Shown: positions 18,434 through 26,900 of the stretch, piece after piece
Layout of the letters: each line of letters starts with the position of its first letter
How positions within the stretch are numbered: position 1 is the first letter of the stretch
Assembly: GCF_009208735.1 (NCBI RefSeq)
Contig: NZ_WFLJ01000007.1
Span: forward strand, 186,001 to 250,000
Direction: 5' to 3'
Source of the DNA: Janthinobacterium rivuli
GTDB lineage: Bacteria; Pseudomonadota; Gammaproteobacteria; Burkholderiales; Burkholderiaceae_D
DNA length: 64,000 bases
Made by a program: the position numbers and the translations under genes
The notes under the pieces: generated by a model
Database searches by the model: none
Told to the model about the DNA's origin: nothing
The model's input: the letters and a program-made list of their open reading frames with translations, nothing else

Positions 18434-19222
18434 ATGTCCAAATCGAAATTCTTCCGCGTCGCCACCGAAGGCGCCACCACGGACGGCCGCAACATCGACC
18501 GCGCCACCATCGAGCAGATCGCCGCCACCTACAACCCGAAAACCTACGGCGCGCGCATCTGGCTGGAGCACATTCGCGGCATCCTGCCCGACAGCCAGTT
18601 TAAGGCCTATGGCGACGTGATCGCCGTCAAAGCCGAAGAAGTGGACACCGACAACGGCAAGAAACTGGCCCTGTTCGCGCAGATCGAACCGACGCCGGAG
18701 TTGATCGCCATCAACAAGGCGAAACAGAAGCTGTACACCAGCCTGGAAATCCAGCCCGACTTTGCCGACTCGGCGCAGCCCTACCTGGTCGGCCTGGGCG
18801 TCACCGACAGCCCCGCCAGCCTCGGCACCGAAGCGCTGCAATTCTCCGCCAGCCGCAAGCTGCAAAGCACCAATCTGTTTACGTCCGCCGTCGAGGTGAC
18901 GCTGGAGTTTGACGAGCCGCAGGGCACCAAGCTGGCCGACGCCGTGAAAAACCTGCTGTCGCGCTTCTCCCATAAATCCGGCACCGACGCCGCGCAGTTC
19001 GCCGACATCAGCGAAGCCGTGCAGGAGCTGGCCGGCCACGTCGTCACCGTCAACGACAACTATGCCGACACCCTCAAGCGCCTCGATGCAGCGGAAAAGG
19101 CGCAGAAAGCGACGCAGGACGAACTGGCCAGCTTCAAGGCACAGATGGATGAAGCGCCCGGCAACGGCCCGCGCCGCCCGGCCGCCACCGGCAACGACGG
19201 CGCCGTGCAGACCGAGTTTTAA
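18434..19222 (+). CDS. O: capsid scaffolding protein and maturation protease gpO
   Basis: Internal scaffold that self-cleaves and trims the major capsid protein. The 262 residues begin MSKSKFFRVATEGATTDGRN. The serine protease triad described for P2 gpO maps to D17, H46 (RIWLEHIRGILP) and S103 (LYTSLEIQPDF). The C-terminal part is a coiled-coil scaffold (NDNYADTLKRLDAAEKAQK). A frame start at 18374 is rejected because the ATG at 18434 matches the family N-terminus. Confidence 0.95.
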   Translation: MSKSKFFRVATEGATTDGRNIDRATIEQIAATYNPKTYGARIWLEHIRGILPDSQFKAYGDVIAVKAEEVDTDNGKKLALFAQIEPTPELIAINKAKQKLYTSLEIQPDFADSAQPYLVGLGVTDSPASLGTEALQFSASRKLQSTNLFTSAVEVTLEFDEPQGTKLADAVKNLLSRFSHKSGTDAAQFADISEAVQELAGHVVTVNDNYADTLKRLDAAEKAQKATQDELASFKAQMDEAPGNGPRRPAATGNDGAVQTEF

Positions 19223-19269
19223 GCGCTTGCCATCCACCAACACCCCATTCAACAACGGAGCAATAATTC

Positions 19270-20289
19270 ATGAAAAAGCAAACGCGCCAGGTCTTTGGCC
19301 AGTATGAAACCCGCCTGGGCCAACTGAACGACACGGACAACGTGGCCAAGACCTTCAGCGTCACGCCCAGCGTGCAACAAAAGCTGGAAACGAAAATGCA
19401 GGAATCGAGCGAGTTCCTGACGAAAGTGAACATCATCGGCGTGACCGAGCAGGAAGGCGAAAAGCTGGGCCTGGGCGTGTCCGGCCCGATTGCCGGCCGC
19501 ACCAACACCAAGGACAAGGAACGCAAGACGCGCGACCTGTCCACCCTGGACGGCACCAAGTACCGCTGCGAGCAAACCAACTTCGACACGCATTTGAACT
19601 ACGCCAAGCTGGACGCCTGGGCCAAATTCCCCGACTTCCAGTCGCGCGTGGCCAATGCCATCCTGACGCGCCAGGCGTTGGACCGCATCGTCATCGGTTT
19701 CAACGGCGTAAAAGCCATGGCCGACACCGATCTGGATGCCAACCCGCTGCTGCAGGACGTGAACAAGGGCTGGCTGCAGCATTTGCGCGAGCTGGCGCCC
19801 GAGCGCGTGCTGGGTCTGGTCGCGGCCAGCCTGCCGGGCAAGGTCATCATCGGCGACGTGGACGGCGCCGACTATGCAAATCTGGACGCGGCCGTGACGG
19901 ACGCCGTCAACCTGCTCGATCCCTGGTATCAGGAAGACACCAATCTGGTGGCCATCGTCGGGCGCAAGCTGTTGAACGACAAGTATTTTCCGTTGGTCAA
20001 CGCCAAGCAGGCGCCCACGGAAACCCTGGCGGCCGACATCATCATCAGCCAGAAGCGTATCGGCGGCTTGCCGGCGGCGCGCGTGCCCTACTTCCCGGAC
20101 AACGCCATCCTGATTACCCGCTTCGACAATCTGTCGATCTACTTCCAGGAAGGCGCGCGCCGCCGCCGCGTCGAGGACGTGCCCAAGCGCGACCGCATCG
20201 AAAACTATGAGTCGTCGAACGACGCCTACGTGATCGAAGACCTGGGCCTGGCCGCGCTGGTGGAAAACATCGAGCTGAAAGACAAGTGA
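19270..20289 (+). CDS. N: major capsid protein gpN
   Basis: HK97-fold shell protein, 339 residues. Recognisable P2-type segments are FSVTPSVQQKLETKMQESSE near the N-terminus (the region removed by gpO), GVSGPIAGRTNT, DTHLNYAKLDAWAKFPDF, LTRQALDRIVIGFNG and the C-terminal NDAYVIEDLGLAALVEN. Preceded by a ribosome binding site (ACGGAG) and followed by gene M with an overlapping stop-start. Confidence 0.95.
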   Translation: MKKQTRQVFGQYETRLGQLNDTDNVAKTFSVTPSVQQKLETKMQESSEFLTKVNIIGVTEQEGEKLGLGVSGPIAGRTNTKDKERKTRDLSTLDGTKYRCEQTNFDTHLNYAKLDAWAKFPDFQSRVANAILTRQALDRIVIGFNGVKAMADTDLDANPLLQDVNKGWLQHLRELAPERVLGLVAASLPGKVIIGDVDGADYANLDAAVTDAVNLLDPWYQEDTNLVAIVGRKLLNDKYFPLVNAKQAPTETLAADIIISQKRIGGLPAARVPYFPDNAILITRFDNLSIYFQEGARRRRVEDVPKRDRIENYESSNDAYVIEDLGLAALVENIELKDK

Positions 20290-21005
20290 TGGCGAACCAA
20301 TCCCCCGCCCTGCGCCACCGCGCGCGCATGCTGGCCGAGCGCACGGCCGGCGCCGCCGCGCCGCAGGGTGTCACCACCGGCACGGCTTACGAAATGATGC
20401 TCTACAAGCTGTCCGACGACCGGCGCCGCCTGAAATCCATTCAGTCCGTCGAGCGCAAGATCGAGGTCAAGGCCACCATGCTGCCCGACTATGCGCAATG
20501 GATCGACGGCGTGCTGGCCGGCGGCAAGGGCGCGCAGGATGACGTCTTCGCCACCCTGCTGGTGTGGCACATCGACACGGGCGAGTACGAGCGCGCCCTG
20601 GTCATGGCCGAATACGCGCTGGCGCACAAGTTCACCCTGCCCGAGACTTACAGCCGCGACATCGCCACCCTGATGCTGGACGAGTTTGCCGAAGGCTATT
20701 TGCACGGCAAGCTGGCCAGCGATCCGCAGCACGCGGCGCGGGTGCTGGGCCAGGTGGAACAGTTGACGGCCGCCGCCGACGCGCCCGACCAGGCGCGCGC
20801 CAAGCTGCACAAGGCCATCGGTCTGGCCATGATCGCCGTGCTCGATCAGGCCGACGATACCGACATCGCCCCGGCGCTGCTGCCGCAGGCGGAAACGGCC
20901 ATGGGCCAGTTGAAACGCGCGCGCGCCCTGTCCGAGTCCTGCGGCGTCAAGAAAGATATGGAAAAGCTGGAGCGGCGCATCAAGCGCGCGGCCGGTTCCG
21001 CGTAA
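20289..21005 (+). CDS. M: terminase small (endonuclease) subunit gpM
   Basis: Partner of gpP in cos cleavage and packaging. The 238 residues show the family signatures YEMMLYKLSDDRRRLKSIQS, KIEVKATMLPDYAQWIDGVL and DVFATLLVWHIDTGEYERAL. The ATG at 20289 overlaps the capsid gene stop (TGATG), pointing to coupled translation. Length is close to P2 gpM (247). Confidence 0.93.
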   Translation: MANQSPALRHRARMLAERTAGAAAPQGVTTGTAYEMMLYKLSDDRRRLKSIQSVERKIEVKATMLPDYAQWIDGVLAGGKGAQDDVFATLLVWHIDTGEYERALVMAEYALAHKFTLPETYSRDIATLMLDEFAEGYLHGKLASDPQHAARVLGQVEQLTAAADAPDQARAKLHKAIGLAMIAVLDQADDTDIAPALLPQAETAMGQLKRARALSESCGVKKDMEKLERRIKRAAGSA

Positions 21006-21100
21006 GAGCATCCCCCGCAGCACAGCGGCACGGGGGGATTCTGGCCAAACCAGCGGTCTGATGAACCCCGTCCACCGCCCACTTTTTGAAAGCGCCCCGT

Positions 21101-21604
21101 ATGTCCTTCATGGCCCTGCCCCCGTCAAACCAGCCTGGCACCGCCCCTGCGCCGCCAGCGGTTGCCCCTGGCATCATCGAGAACGACGGCTGGTTTCCCG
21201 ATATTGCGCTGACCGATATGCGCGACGCCATGCGCCTGGATGGCACCGTCACCGACGCGCGTCTGGTACAAGCCGTGGTCGATGCCATCCTGCACGTCAA
21301 CCGCGAGCTGGCCGACTGGCAGGGCAAGCAGGCCGCAGCCGGTATTGCCGCCCTGGTCGACGTGCCCGCCACGCGCATCAACCGCGAATCCCGCTTGCTG
21401 GCGCAGTACCGGCGCGCCGTCTACAGCACGGCGAAGGCCGATCTGATCGAGCGTTACCGCGACTACGACACCACGGCCACGTCCGTCAGCGATAAGAAAA
21501 GCATGGAGTGGCTCGACGAGGCTCCCGGCGCGCAGCGGCGCAATGCGCAATGGGCGATTGCCGATATGGTGGGCCGCACGCACCTGACCGTGGAATTGAT
21601 CTGA
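21101..21604 (+). CDS. L: head completion/stabilisation protein gpL
   Basis: Seals the portal vertex after packaging. 167 residues; after a Pro/Ala-rich start the typical gpL core appears: IIENDGWFPDIALTDMRDAM, DAILHVNRELADWQ, YRRAVYSTAKADLIERYRDY and DMVGRTHLTVELI. ATG 21101 is preferred to an in-frame TTG at 21086. It overlaps gene X by one base. Confidence 0.92.
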   Translation: MSFMALPPSNQPGTAPAPPAVAPGIIENDGWFPDIALTDMRDAMRLDGTVTDARLVQAVVDAILHVNRELADWQGKQAAAGIAALVDVPATRINRESRLLAQYRRAVYSTAKADLIERYRDYDTTATSVSDKKSMEWLDEAPGAQRRNAQWAIADMVGRTHLTVELI

Positions 21605-21813
21605 TGCAGGTGCGCACGCGGCAGCACGACACGGTGGACGCCCTGGTGTGGCGCTACCTGGGCGACGGCGCGGGATACGTCGAGCAAACCCTGGAGCTCA
21701 ATCCCGCGCTGGCGCGCCACGGCGCCGTGCTGCCGGCCGGCCTGGTCGTCACCCTGCCCGAGCCGGCGCCCAGCAAGGGCCAGCTTGCTGACATCGTGCA
21801 GCTATGGGATTAA
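21604..21813 (+). CDS. X: tail protein X, LysM-like
   Basis: A 69-residue tail-end protein with a LysM-like fold: TVDALVWRYLGDGAGYVEQT, ELNPALA, LPAGLVVTLPE. In P2 gpX is an essential tail component. The ATG overlaps the L stop (CTGATG). Full family length. Confidence 0.92.
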   Translation: MQVRTRQHDTVDALVWRYLGDGAGYVEQTLELNPALARHGAVLPAGLVVTLPEPAPSKGQLADIVQLWD

Positions 21814-21877
21814 CGCAGCAATCCACCTTTTTACCCTCATGAGAAATCTATCTAACTTCACCCCGGAGACTCAAGCA

Positions 21878-22249
21878 ATGTCCGCAGAATCGTTTGGTGG
21901 TTTCGCCACCCTGGTCAAACTGTACGGCTTCAAGGCGGCGCTGGGCATGGTCGGCGCCGCCATGCTGTACATCGTGCTGCCGCCGTTAAATAGCGACGGC
22001 ACTTTCAACAAGGGCGAATTCGTCGCCCGCCTGGCCTGCGCGGGCGTGTTCTCGTGCCTGCTGGGCAGCACCGTGTACCAACTGCTGTGCGCCCAGCTCC
22101 CTACCATTGGGGGCATGGTGAACGCCAGCTCCATCGACCTGATCGTGGGCGCGCCCGGCTGGTGGGTATCGCGCGCCGTAGCCCTGTGGTTCCAGCGCCG
22201 CAGCGACAAGGACATCGCCGAGCTGGTCAAAGACGCGAAGGAGCACTGA
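21878..22249 (+). CDS. putative holin
   Basis: A 123-residue membrane protein with two or three hydrophobic segments (LYGFKAALGMVGAAMLYIVL, FVARLACAGVFSCLLGSTVY, IDLIVGAPGWWVSRAVALWF) and a charged tail (RRSDKDIAELVKDAKEH). Its place directly before the endolysin with an ATGA overlap marks it as the holin of the lysis cassette. ATG 21878 has a GGAG ribosome binding site 12 bases upstream; the open frame before it is not supported. Confidence 0.8.
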   Translation: MSAESFGGFATLVKLYGFKAALGMVGAAMLYIVLPPLNSDGTFNKGEFVARLACAGVFSCLLGSTVYQLLCAQLPTIGGMVNASSIDLIVGAPGWWVSRAVALWFQRRSDKDIAELVKDAKEH

Positions 22250-22809
22250 TGGCCACCATGGAAAATCCCCTGATCGCGCGCACCATCGACGCCATCCTGC
22301 ACGCTGAAGGCGGCTATGTGAACGACCCTCTTGATGCGGGCGGCGAAACCAATTACGGCATCACCGTGGCCGTGGCGCGCGCCAACGGCTACACGGGGCC
22401 GATGCGCGAGCTGCCCGTGGCTGTGGCGCGCGCCATCTACACGGCGCGCTACATCACGGAACCCAAGTTCGACCAGGTGCTGGCCCTGCATGCCGGCATC
22501 GGCGCCGAAGTGATCGACACGGGCGTGAACATGGGGCCGCACCGCGCGGCCGAGTTCCTGCAGCGCTGGCTGAACGGGTTCAACGACACGGGCGCCAGCT
22601 ACCCCGCTCTGTTCGTCGACGGCCGCCTGGGTGCACAGTCGCTGGGCGCGCTGGCCGCTTTTCTCAAATGGCGCGGCCAGGATGGCGCCACCGTACTGCT
22701 GCGCGCCTTGAACGGCCTGCAGGCGGCGCGCTATCTGGAAATCACCGAAGCCAACAAGACCCAGCGCCGTTTTCTGTTCGGCTGGATCAAGGAACGGGTA
22801 GCCATGTGA
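22249..22809 (+). CDS. endolysin, glycoside hydrolase family 108 (N-acetylmuramidase)
   Basis: Cleaves the glycan backbone of peptidoglycan to release virions. The 186-residue protein has the GH108 catalytic signature AEGGYVNDPLDAGGETNYGI with the putative catalytic glutamate at residue 20, then VIDTGVNMGPHRAAEFLQRW and a C-terminal peptidoglycan-binding region (LEITEANKTQRRFLFGWIKE). No signal peptide or SAR segment is seen, so it needs the holin for export. ATGA overlap with the holin gene and with Rz. Confidence 0.93.
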   Translation: MATMENPLIARTIDAILHAEGGYVNDPLDAGGETNYGITVAVARANGYTGPMRELPVAVARAIYTARYITEPKFDQVLALHAGIGAEVIDTGVNMGPHRAAEFLQRWLNGFNDTGASYPALFVDGRLGAQSLGALAAFLKWRGQDGATVLLRALNGLQAARYLEITEANKTQRRFLFGWIKERVAM

Positions 22810-23318
22810 CCGCGACCACCTGGCGCCCGCTGGCCGCTGCTCTCCTGTGCGGCGCCATCGCGGGCTGGACGGCGCAGAGCTGGCGCAAGGACGCCAGCAT
22901 CGCCGCCCTGCAGCGGGCGGCGGCCACCGACAAGACCACCGCCGCCACCGAATTGGCCCAGGCCACCGCCCGCGTGCTCACGCTGGAGCGCGCCGCCGGC
23001 GCCGCCCTGGCGCAGCGCGCCGACCACCTCACCCAGGAGCAAACCCATGCGAAAACTGAACGCGACCGTTTCAGCCTTGATGTGCGCAGCGGCGCTGTGC
23101 GCCTGTCAATCCCCGTCGCCAGCGGCCAGTGCGCCGCAACTGCAGATACCACCGCTGCCGCAGGCCGTCGGATTGAAGCGCGCGCCGAACTTGACCCGGC
23201 GACTGCGGCAGCTCTTGACGCCATTGCCGGCGACGGCGACGACGCCACCCGCCAGTTGAACGCCTGCATCGACGCCTACAACCTAGTACGAGACACCTAC
23301 CATGTACAAACCGAATAG
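22806..23318 (+). CDS. spanin inner-membrane subunit, Rz-like
   Basis: A 170-residue type II membrane protein: N-terminal anchor PLAAALLCGAIAGWTAQSW, then a long Ala/Gln-rich coiled coil (ALQRAAATDKTTAATELAQA). The GTG start at 22806 overlaps the endolysin stop (GTGA). It corresponds to LysB of P2. It carries the Rz1 gene inside it in another frame, the hallmark of two-component spanins. Confidence 0.85.
   Translation: MTATTWRPLAAALLCGAIAGWTAQSWRKDASIAALQRAAATDKTTAATELAQATARVLTLERAAGAALAQRADHLTQEQTHAKTERDRFSLDVRSGAVRLSIPVASGQCAATADTTAAAGRRIEARAELDPATAAALDAIAGDGDDATRQLNACIDAYNLVRDTYHVQTE
23047..23259 (+). CDS. spanin outer-membrane lipoprotein, Rz1-like (nested)
   Basis: A 70-residue lipoprotein encoded entirely within the Rz-like gene in the +1 frame. 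The signal peptide MRKLNATVSALMCAAALCAC has lipobox LCA-C20, and the mature part is Pro-rich (SPSPAASAPQLQIPPLPQAV), both typical of Rz1/LysC. It should span the periplasm with Rz to fuse inner and outer membranes at lysis. Confidence 0.85.
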   Translation: MRKLNATVSALMCAAALCACQSPSPAASAPQLQIPPLPQAVGLKRAPNLTRRLRQLLTPLPATATTPPAS

Positions 23319-23790
23319 CCTGCGCCAGCACTTGGCCGCCGCCATCCCTGACCTGCAGCGCGACCCCGACCGTCTGCTGGTCTTCGCCGACGAGGGCAAC
23401 GTGGTGGCCACCGCCACCGCCTCCCTCTCCTTCGAATACCGCTTCAAGCTCAACCTAATCGTCACCGATTACGCGGGCGACGCCGACGCCATCATGGTGG
23501 CCCTGATCGCCTGGCTCAAAGTCCACCAGCTCGACCTGATGGCCAACGAAGAAACCCGCAAGCACGGCATCGCCTTCGAAGTCGATTTTAATAACCACGA
23601 AACGGTGGACATTTCCATCAAGCTGGACTTGACCGAGCGGGTGGCCGTCAAGGCCGGCGAGGCGGGCCGCCTCGACATCAAGCACCTGGCCGAGATACAG
23701 CACATGCCGGCCTACGCGGACGAGTTCTGGAAGCTGTACGCCGGCGACACCCTGCTGGCCGAATGGCGCACGCCCGAGGTGACGGCATGA
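23302..23790 (+). CDS. R: tail completion protein gpR
   Basis: Required with gpS to complete the tail. The 162 residues include NSLRQHLAAAIPDLQRDPDR, the family-typical YRFKLNLIVTDYAGDADAIM and the C-terminal LLAEWRTPEVTA. It overlaps the end of the Rz-like gene by 17 bases and gpS by 4 (ATGA). Confidence 0.92.
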   Translation: MYKPNSLRQHLAAAIPDLQRDPDRLLVFADEGNVVATATASLSFEYRFKLNLIVTDYAGDADAIMVALIAWLKVHQLDLMANEETRKHGIAFEVDFNNHETVDISIKLDLTERVAVKAGEAGRLDIKHLAEIQHMPAYADEFWKLYAGDTLLAEWRTPEVTA

Positions 23791-24263
23791 GTGACGACCT
23801 GCACGCGCTGGAAGCCTGGGTCGGCGCCCTGCTGGCCAAGCTGCAACCAGCCCAGCGCCGCGCCATCAATCACAAGGTGGCCATCGACCTGCGCCGCAGC
23901 CAAGCACAGCGCATCAAGGCGCAGCAGGGGCCGGATGGCACGGCGTATCCGGCGCGCAAGAAGCGCAAAGAATTGAAGGGGAAGAAGGGGCGCATCAAGC
24001 GGCAGAAGGCGGCCATGTTCGCCAAGATTCGCACCGCAAAATACCTCAAGGTACATGCCGATCCTGGCCAGTTGACTGTCGGCTTCTTGGGCAAAATAAT
24101 GCACGTGGCAAGGGTGCACCAAGAAGGACTAACGGATAACGTCTCCAAGACGGGGCCAAAATACAGCTATCCGGCCCGGCCGCTCCTGGGGTTGAGCGAA
24201 TCGGATCGAACATTGATTCGCGAATCCCTGCTGCATCACCTGGAACAGTTCCAAGCTGATTGA
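23787..24263 (+). CDS. S: tail completion protein gpS (virion morphogenesis)
   Basis: 158-residue tail protein. Start MSDDLHALEAWVGALLAKLQ follows the family pattern; the middle is very basic (ARKKRKELKGKKGRIKRQK), and KIMHVARVHQEGLTDNVSK and YPARPLLGLSESD are conserved gpS segments. After its stop the GC content falls sharply into a cargo insertion. Confidence 0.92.
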   Translation: MSDDLHALEAWVGALLAKLQPAQRRAINHKVAIDLRRSQAQRIKAQQGPDGTAYPARKKRKELKGKKGRIKRQKAAMFAKIRTAKYLKVHADPGQLTVGFLGKIMHVARVHQEGLTDNVSKTGPKYSYPARPLLGLSESDRTLIRESLLHHLEQFQAD

Positions 24264-24473
24264 TTCGAACTTAAACTGATATAAATTATCACTTTCGCCA
24301 CATCTGTACGAATTACCGCTATGGGCTAAGAGCAACCATTCGTTATAGCGTGACAATGTGTGATTTTTTCCGCTTAGCAAACCGCTATCCTCTAGTGCGG
24401 CAATCGGTCACGAGCGATTGTTCAATCTAATGCGACATTCTGATTGCTTTTCACCTACGATGAGAGGAAGTTC

Positions 24474-24749
24474 ATGGAAGACCATAGTGGCAAACCGAAA
24501 CGGTGCTTAGGTGCCAATCTTGACGTCGCAGAGGAATTCATCGCACAGGCTGTGAAAGGGTACTCACAGGAGAAAGTGAAGGAGTTGGCCGACCACAATT
24601 CCGAGACTTCAAATGCGCTGTACCAAAGTTATTTAGCCATATATCCGAATAACTTCGTGAATACCCGAGACGTGATGCTCCACGAAAGCAGGTTTAAGTA
24701 TGTCGCCGCGGAGCATGCCGGGGGACAGCGCTTCTTCGATGCCGAGTAG
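24474..24749 (+). CDS. hypothetical cargo protein between genes S and V
   Basis: A 91-residue soluble protein of unknown family. ATG 24474 has a good ribosome binding site (GAGGAAG, spacing 6). Visible text: GKPKRCLGANLDVAEEFIAQ, then NSETSNALYQSYLAIYPNNF and a C-terminal AGGQRFFDAE. No catalytic motif. It interrupts the P2 late operon together with the DUF4145 gene; composition differs from the flanking structural genes. Probably a moron. Confidence 0.5.
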   Translation: MEDHSGKPKRCLGANLDVAEEFIAQAVKGYSQEKVKELADHNSETSNALYQSYLAIYPNNFVNTRDVMLHESRFKYVAAEHAGGQRFFDAE

Positions 24750-25015
24750 TTGACCGGGCCGCACGACCAGGGCGTTTGCCTAGCAATGCCCAATCAACAG
24801 CAATCTGTTCGATCAATCATAATGGCCCTCCAGAACGTACAATGCGCTGCATCAGACGCGGACCATCGTTTGAAAGATTCAGTACCAATTGCTCACGTCA
24901 ATCGGCCGCTGCGGTGGCGTCTAGTTTGGGGCGAAATCCGCCGTTGAACGTGAGTAAAGTTCAAAAGAAGATACAGGCAATCGCAAATACCAGCAATCAC
25001 ACGTTTTTGTCTTGA

Positions 25016-25699
25016 ATGAAAATTTGTGAGCTTTGCTGCCGACCAAGCTGCTGTGCTGAATATCCTCTGCCGAGTTCGGCAGAGGCAACCGTTCCAATTG
25101 GAGAAGTCTTGATCTACTACTGCGACCAGTGTGAAAAGCACACCAATTTCCATCCATTGCAGGTACACCTTCTTCCTGAAGAAGTCCCGCCTGAAGAGCA
25201 CACGTTCGCAAAGTGTGATGCATGCAATAAGCCTGCGATATTTCTCCGTGAAGACGTAGGCGATGGCTTCGAGAGTGATTTTTACTATCGGTTGTATCCA
25301 CCACATGACCGTCATGTAGGCTTTCTGCTTCCACCTGTCGTGCGTACCTCGTACGAGGAGGCTGTTAAATGCGAGGGAGCAAAGTCGTGGATTGCTTGTG
25401 TAACGATGGTCGGTCGAACGCTTGAGGCGGTAACAAAGGATTACGACCCTAAGCCGAAGTCCATGTTTGCTGGCCTGCAGACCATGCATAAGGACGGCGC
25501 GATCAGCCAAGAAATCTATGAGTGGGCAAACGAATTACGCGTTATTAGAAATTTTGGTGCGCACGCAACTGATGAACCGATTTCCCGCCAAGATGCGGAG
25601 GAGGCCTTGGATTTTCTTCAGGCAATCATGGAGTTGATTTACTACATGCGTCCAAAATTCCAGCAAATGAAAACACGTCGTGGTTTAACCAAGCCATAA
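25016..25699 (+). CDS. DUF4145 protein with N-terminal zinc ribbons, prophage cargo
   Basis: A 227-residue protein. The N-terminal half has three Cys pairs (CELCCRPSCC, CDQCEKH, CDACNKPA) consistent with zinc ribbons. The C-terminal half matches the DUF4145 pattern: VRTSYEEAVKCEGAKSWIAC, RTLEAVTKDYDP, EIYEWANELRVIRNFGAHA and DAEEALDFLQAIMELIYYM. DUF4145 occurs alone in phage-linked genes and fused to restriction or nuclease proteins; the RNxGAHA segment resembles HEPN-type R-x4-6-H motifs. RNase activity is inference. It sits between S and V, outside the conserved P2 order. Confidence 0.75.
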   Translation: MKICELCCRPSCCAEYPLPSSAEATVPIGEVLIYYCDQCEKHTNFHPLQVHLLPEEVPPEEHTFAKCDACNKPAIFLREDVGDGFESDFYYRLYPPHDRHVGFLLPPVVRTSYEEAVKCEGAKSWIACVTMVGRTLEAVTKDYDPKPKSMFAGLQTMHKDGAISQEIYEWANELRVIRNFGAHATDEPISRQDAEEALDFLQAIMELIYYMRPKFQQMKTRRGLTKP

Positions 25700-25914
25700 T
25701 CTAGCATTCCACGCAACCGGGCTTGCGCAAAAGCTGTGGGGGCCGACTATCTCCGCGTCAGGTAAAAAATTCCTTGTAGCCAAACTTCCGCTTTAGAGCA
25801 AAAGCGTCCTTACAGCCATCTGAATCAGTGCATCAAGGAGAGCCGTAGCCACTAAGCAGCATATCAACCCGCCCCCGCGTGCATCCGCACGCGGACTTCG
25901 GCAACATGCACTGC

Positions 25915-26559
25915 ATGAACGCCGACCTGTCCGACCTCCTCCGCTTGCTACAAAACCTGATCCGCCTGGGCACCATTGCCGAGGTCAAGGGGGCCAAGGC
26001 GCGCGTACGGCTCGGGCCGACGCTCACCACTGAATGGCTAAAATGGGCCACGCCACGCGCCGGCAGCACACGCACCTGGTCGGCGCCGACCATCGGCGAA
26101 CAGGTCATCGTCTTTTCCCCTGGCGGCGAGCTGACGCGCGGCATCATCCTGCCGGCGCTGTACTCGCAGGAATTTGACGCGCCCGAAACCAGCGACAGCA
26201 TCCACACCACGCACTACCCCGACGGCGCCGTGGTGCAGTACGACCACGCGGCCCATGCCCTGACAGCCCTACTCCCCGGCGGCACCGCCACCATCACGGC
26301 CGACAAGGTCACGTCCGACGCACCGAGCACCATCTGCACGGGCGATCTGACCGTCATGAAAAACCTGATCGTCAACGGCGCCACCGCCCTGAACGGCGGC
26401 GTGAACGCAAAGGCTGGCGCCGCTGGCGGCGTGGCCATGGCTGTGCAAGGGACGATCAAGGCCAGCGAGGACGTGCTGGCCGGCGTCATCAGCTTGCTCA
26501 AGCACCCGCACGGCGGCGTCAAAGCCGGCGGCGACCAGTCAGAGGGGCCATTGCCATGA
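25915..26559 (+). CDS. V: baseplate assembly protein gpV (tail spike)
   Basis: Membrane-piercing spike at the tail tip, 214 residues. The N-terminal OB-fold region (AEVKGAKARVRLGPTLTTEW, APTIGEQVIVFSPGGELTRG) precedes a repetitive beta-helix (TATITADKVTSDAPSTICTG) and the C-terminal KHPHGGVKAGGDQSEGP. ATG 25915 is preferred; in-frame ATGs at 25879 and 25906 are possible. ATGA overlap with W. Confidence 0.9.
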   Translation: MNADLSDLLRLLQNLIRLGTIAEVKGAKARVRLGPTLTTEWLKWATPRAGSTRTWSAPTIGEQVIVFSPGGELTRGIILPALYSQEFDAPETSDSIHTTHYPDGAVVQYDHAAHALTALLPGGTATITADKVTSDAPSTICTGDLTVMKNLIVNGATALNGGVNAKAGAAGGVAMAVQGTIKASEDVLAGVISLLKHPHGGVKAGGDQSEGPLP

Positions 26560-26900
26560 TGGGCATGCACGCCACCACCGGGCGCAGCCTGACGGGCCTG
26601 GGCCACCTGTGCCAGTCCGTGACCGACATTATTACGACGCCCATCGGCTCGCGCATCCGGCGCCGCCGCTATGGTTCGGAAGTGCCCGAACTGATCGATC
26701 AGCCCCTGAACAGTGCCACGCAATTGCGCATCTACGCAGCCACCGCCTTTTCCTTACGCCGCTGGGAGCCGCGTTTGCAACTGTCCAGCGTGCAGCTCAC
26801 GCGCGACACGGACGGCGCCATCGCGCTGCTGCTCGACGGTACGGCGAATGGCCAGGGCATCACCCTGTCCGTGCCCGTCAAGCAAGGCGGCAGCGTATGA
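26556..26900 (+). CDS. W: baseplate protein gpW (gp25-like)
   Basis: Baseplate wedge protein of 114 residues, homologous to T4 gp25. SVTDIITTPIGSRIRRRRYG and SEVPELIDQPLNSAT are diagnostic. Overlaps V and J by 4 bases each. Confidence 0.95.
   Translation: MMGMHATTGRSLTGLGHLCQSVTDIITTPIGSRIRRRRYGSEVPELIDQPLNSATQLRIYAATAFSLRRWEPRLQLSSVQLTRDTDGAIALLLDGTANGQGITLSVPVKQGGSV

Noticed and set aside
24750-24947. 65-codon frame downstream of the 24474-24749 gene
   Set aside because: No start context or recognisable features; probably non-coding DNA before the DUF4145 gene.
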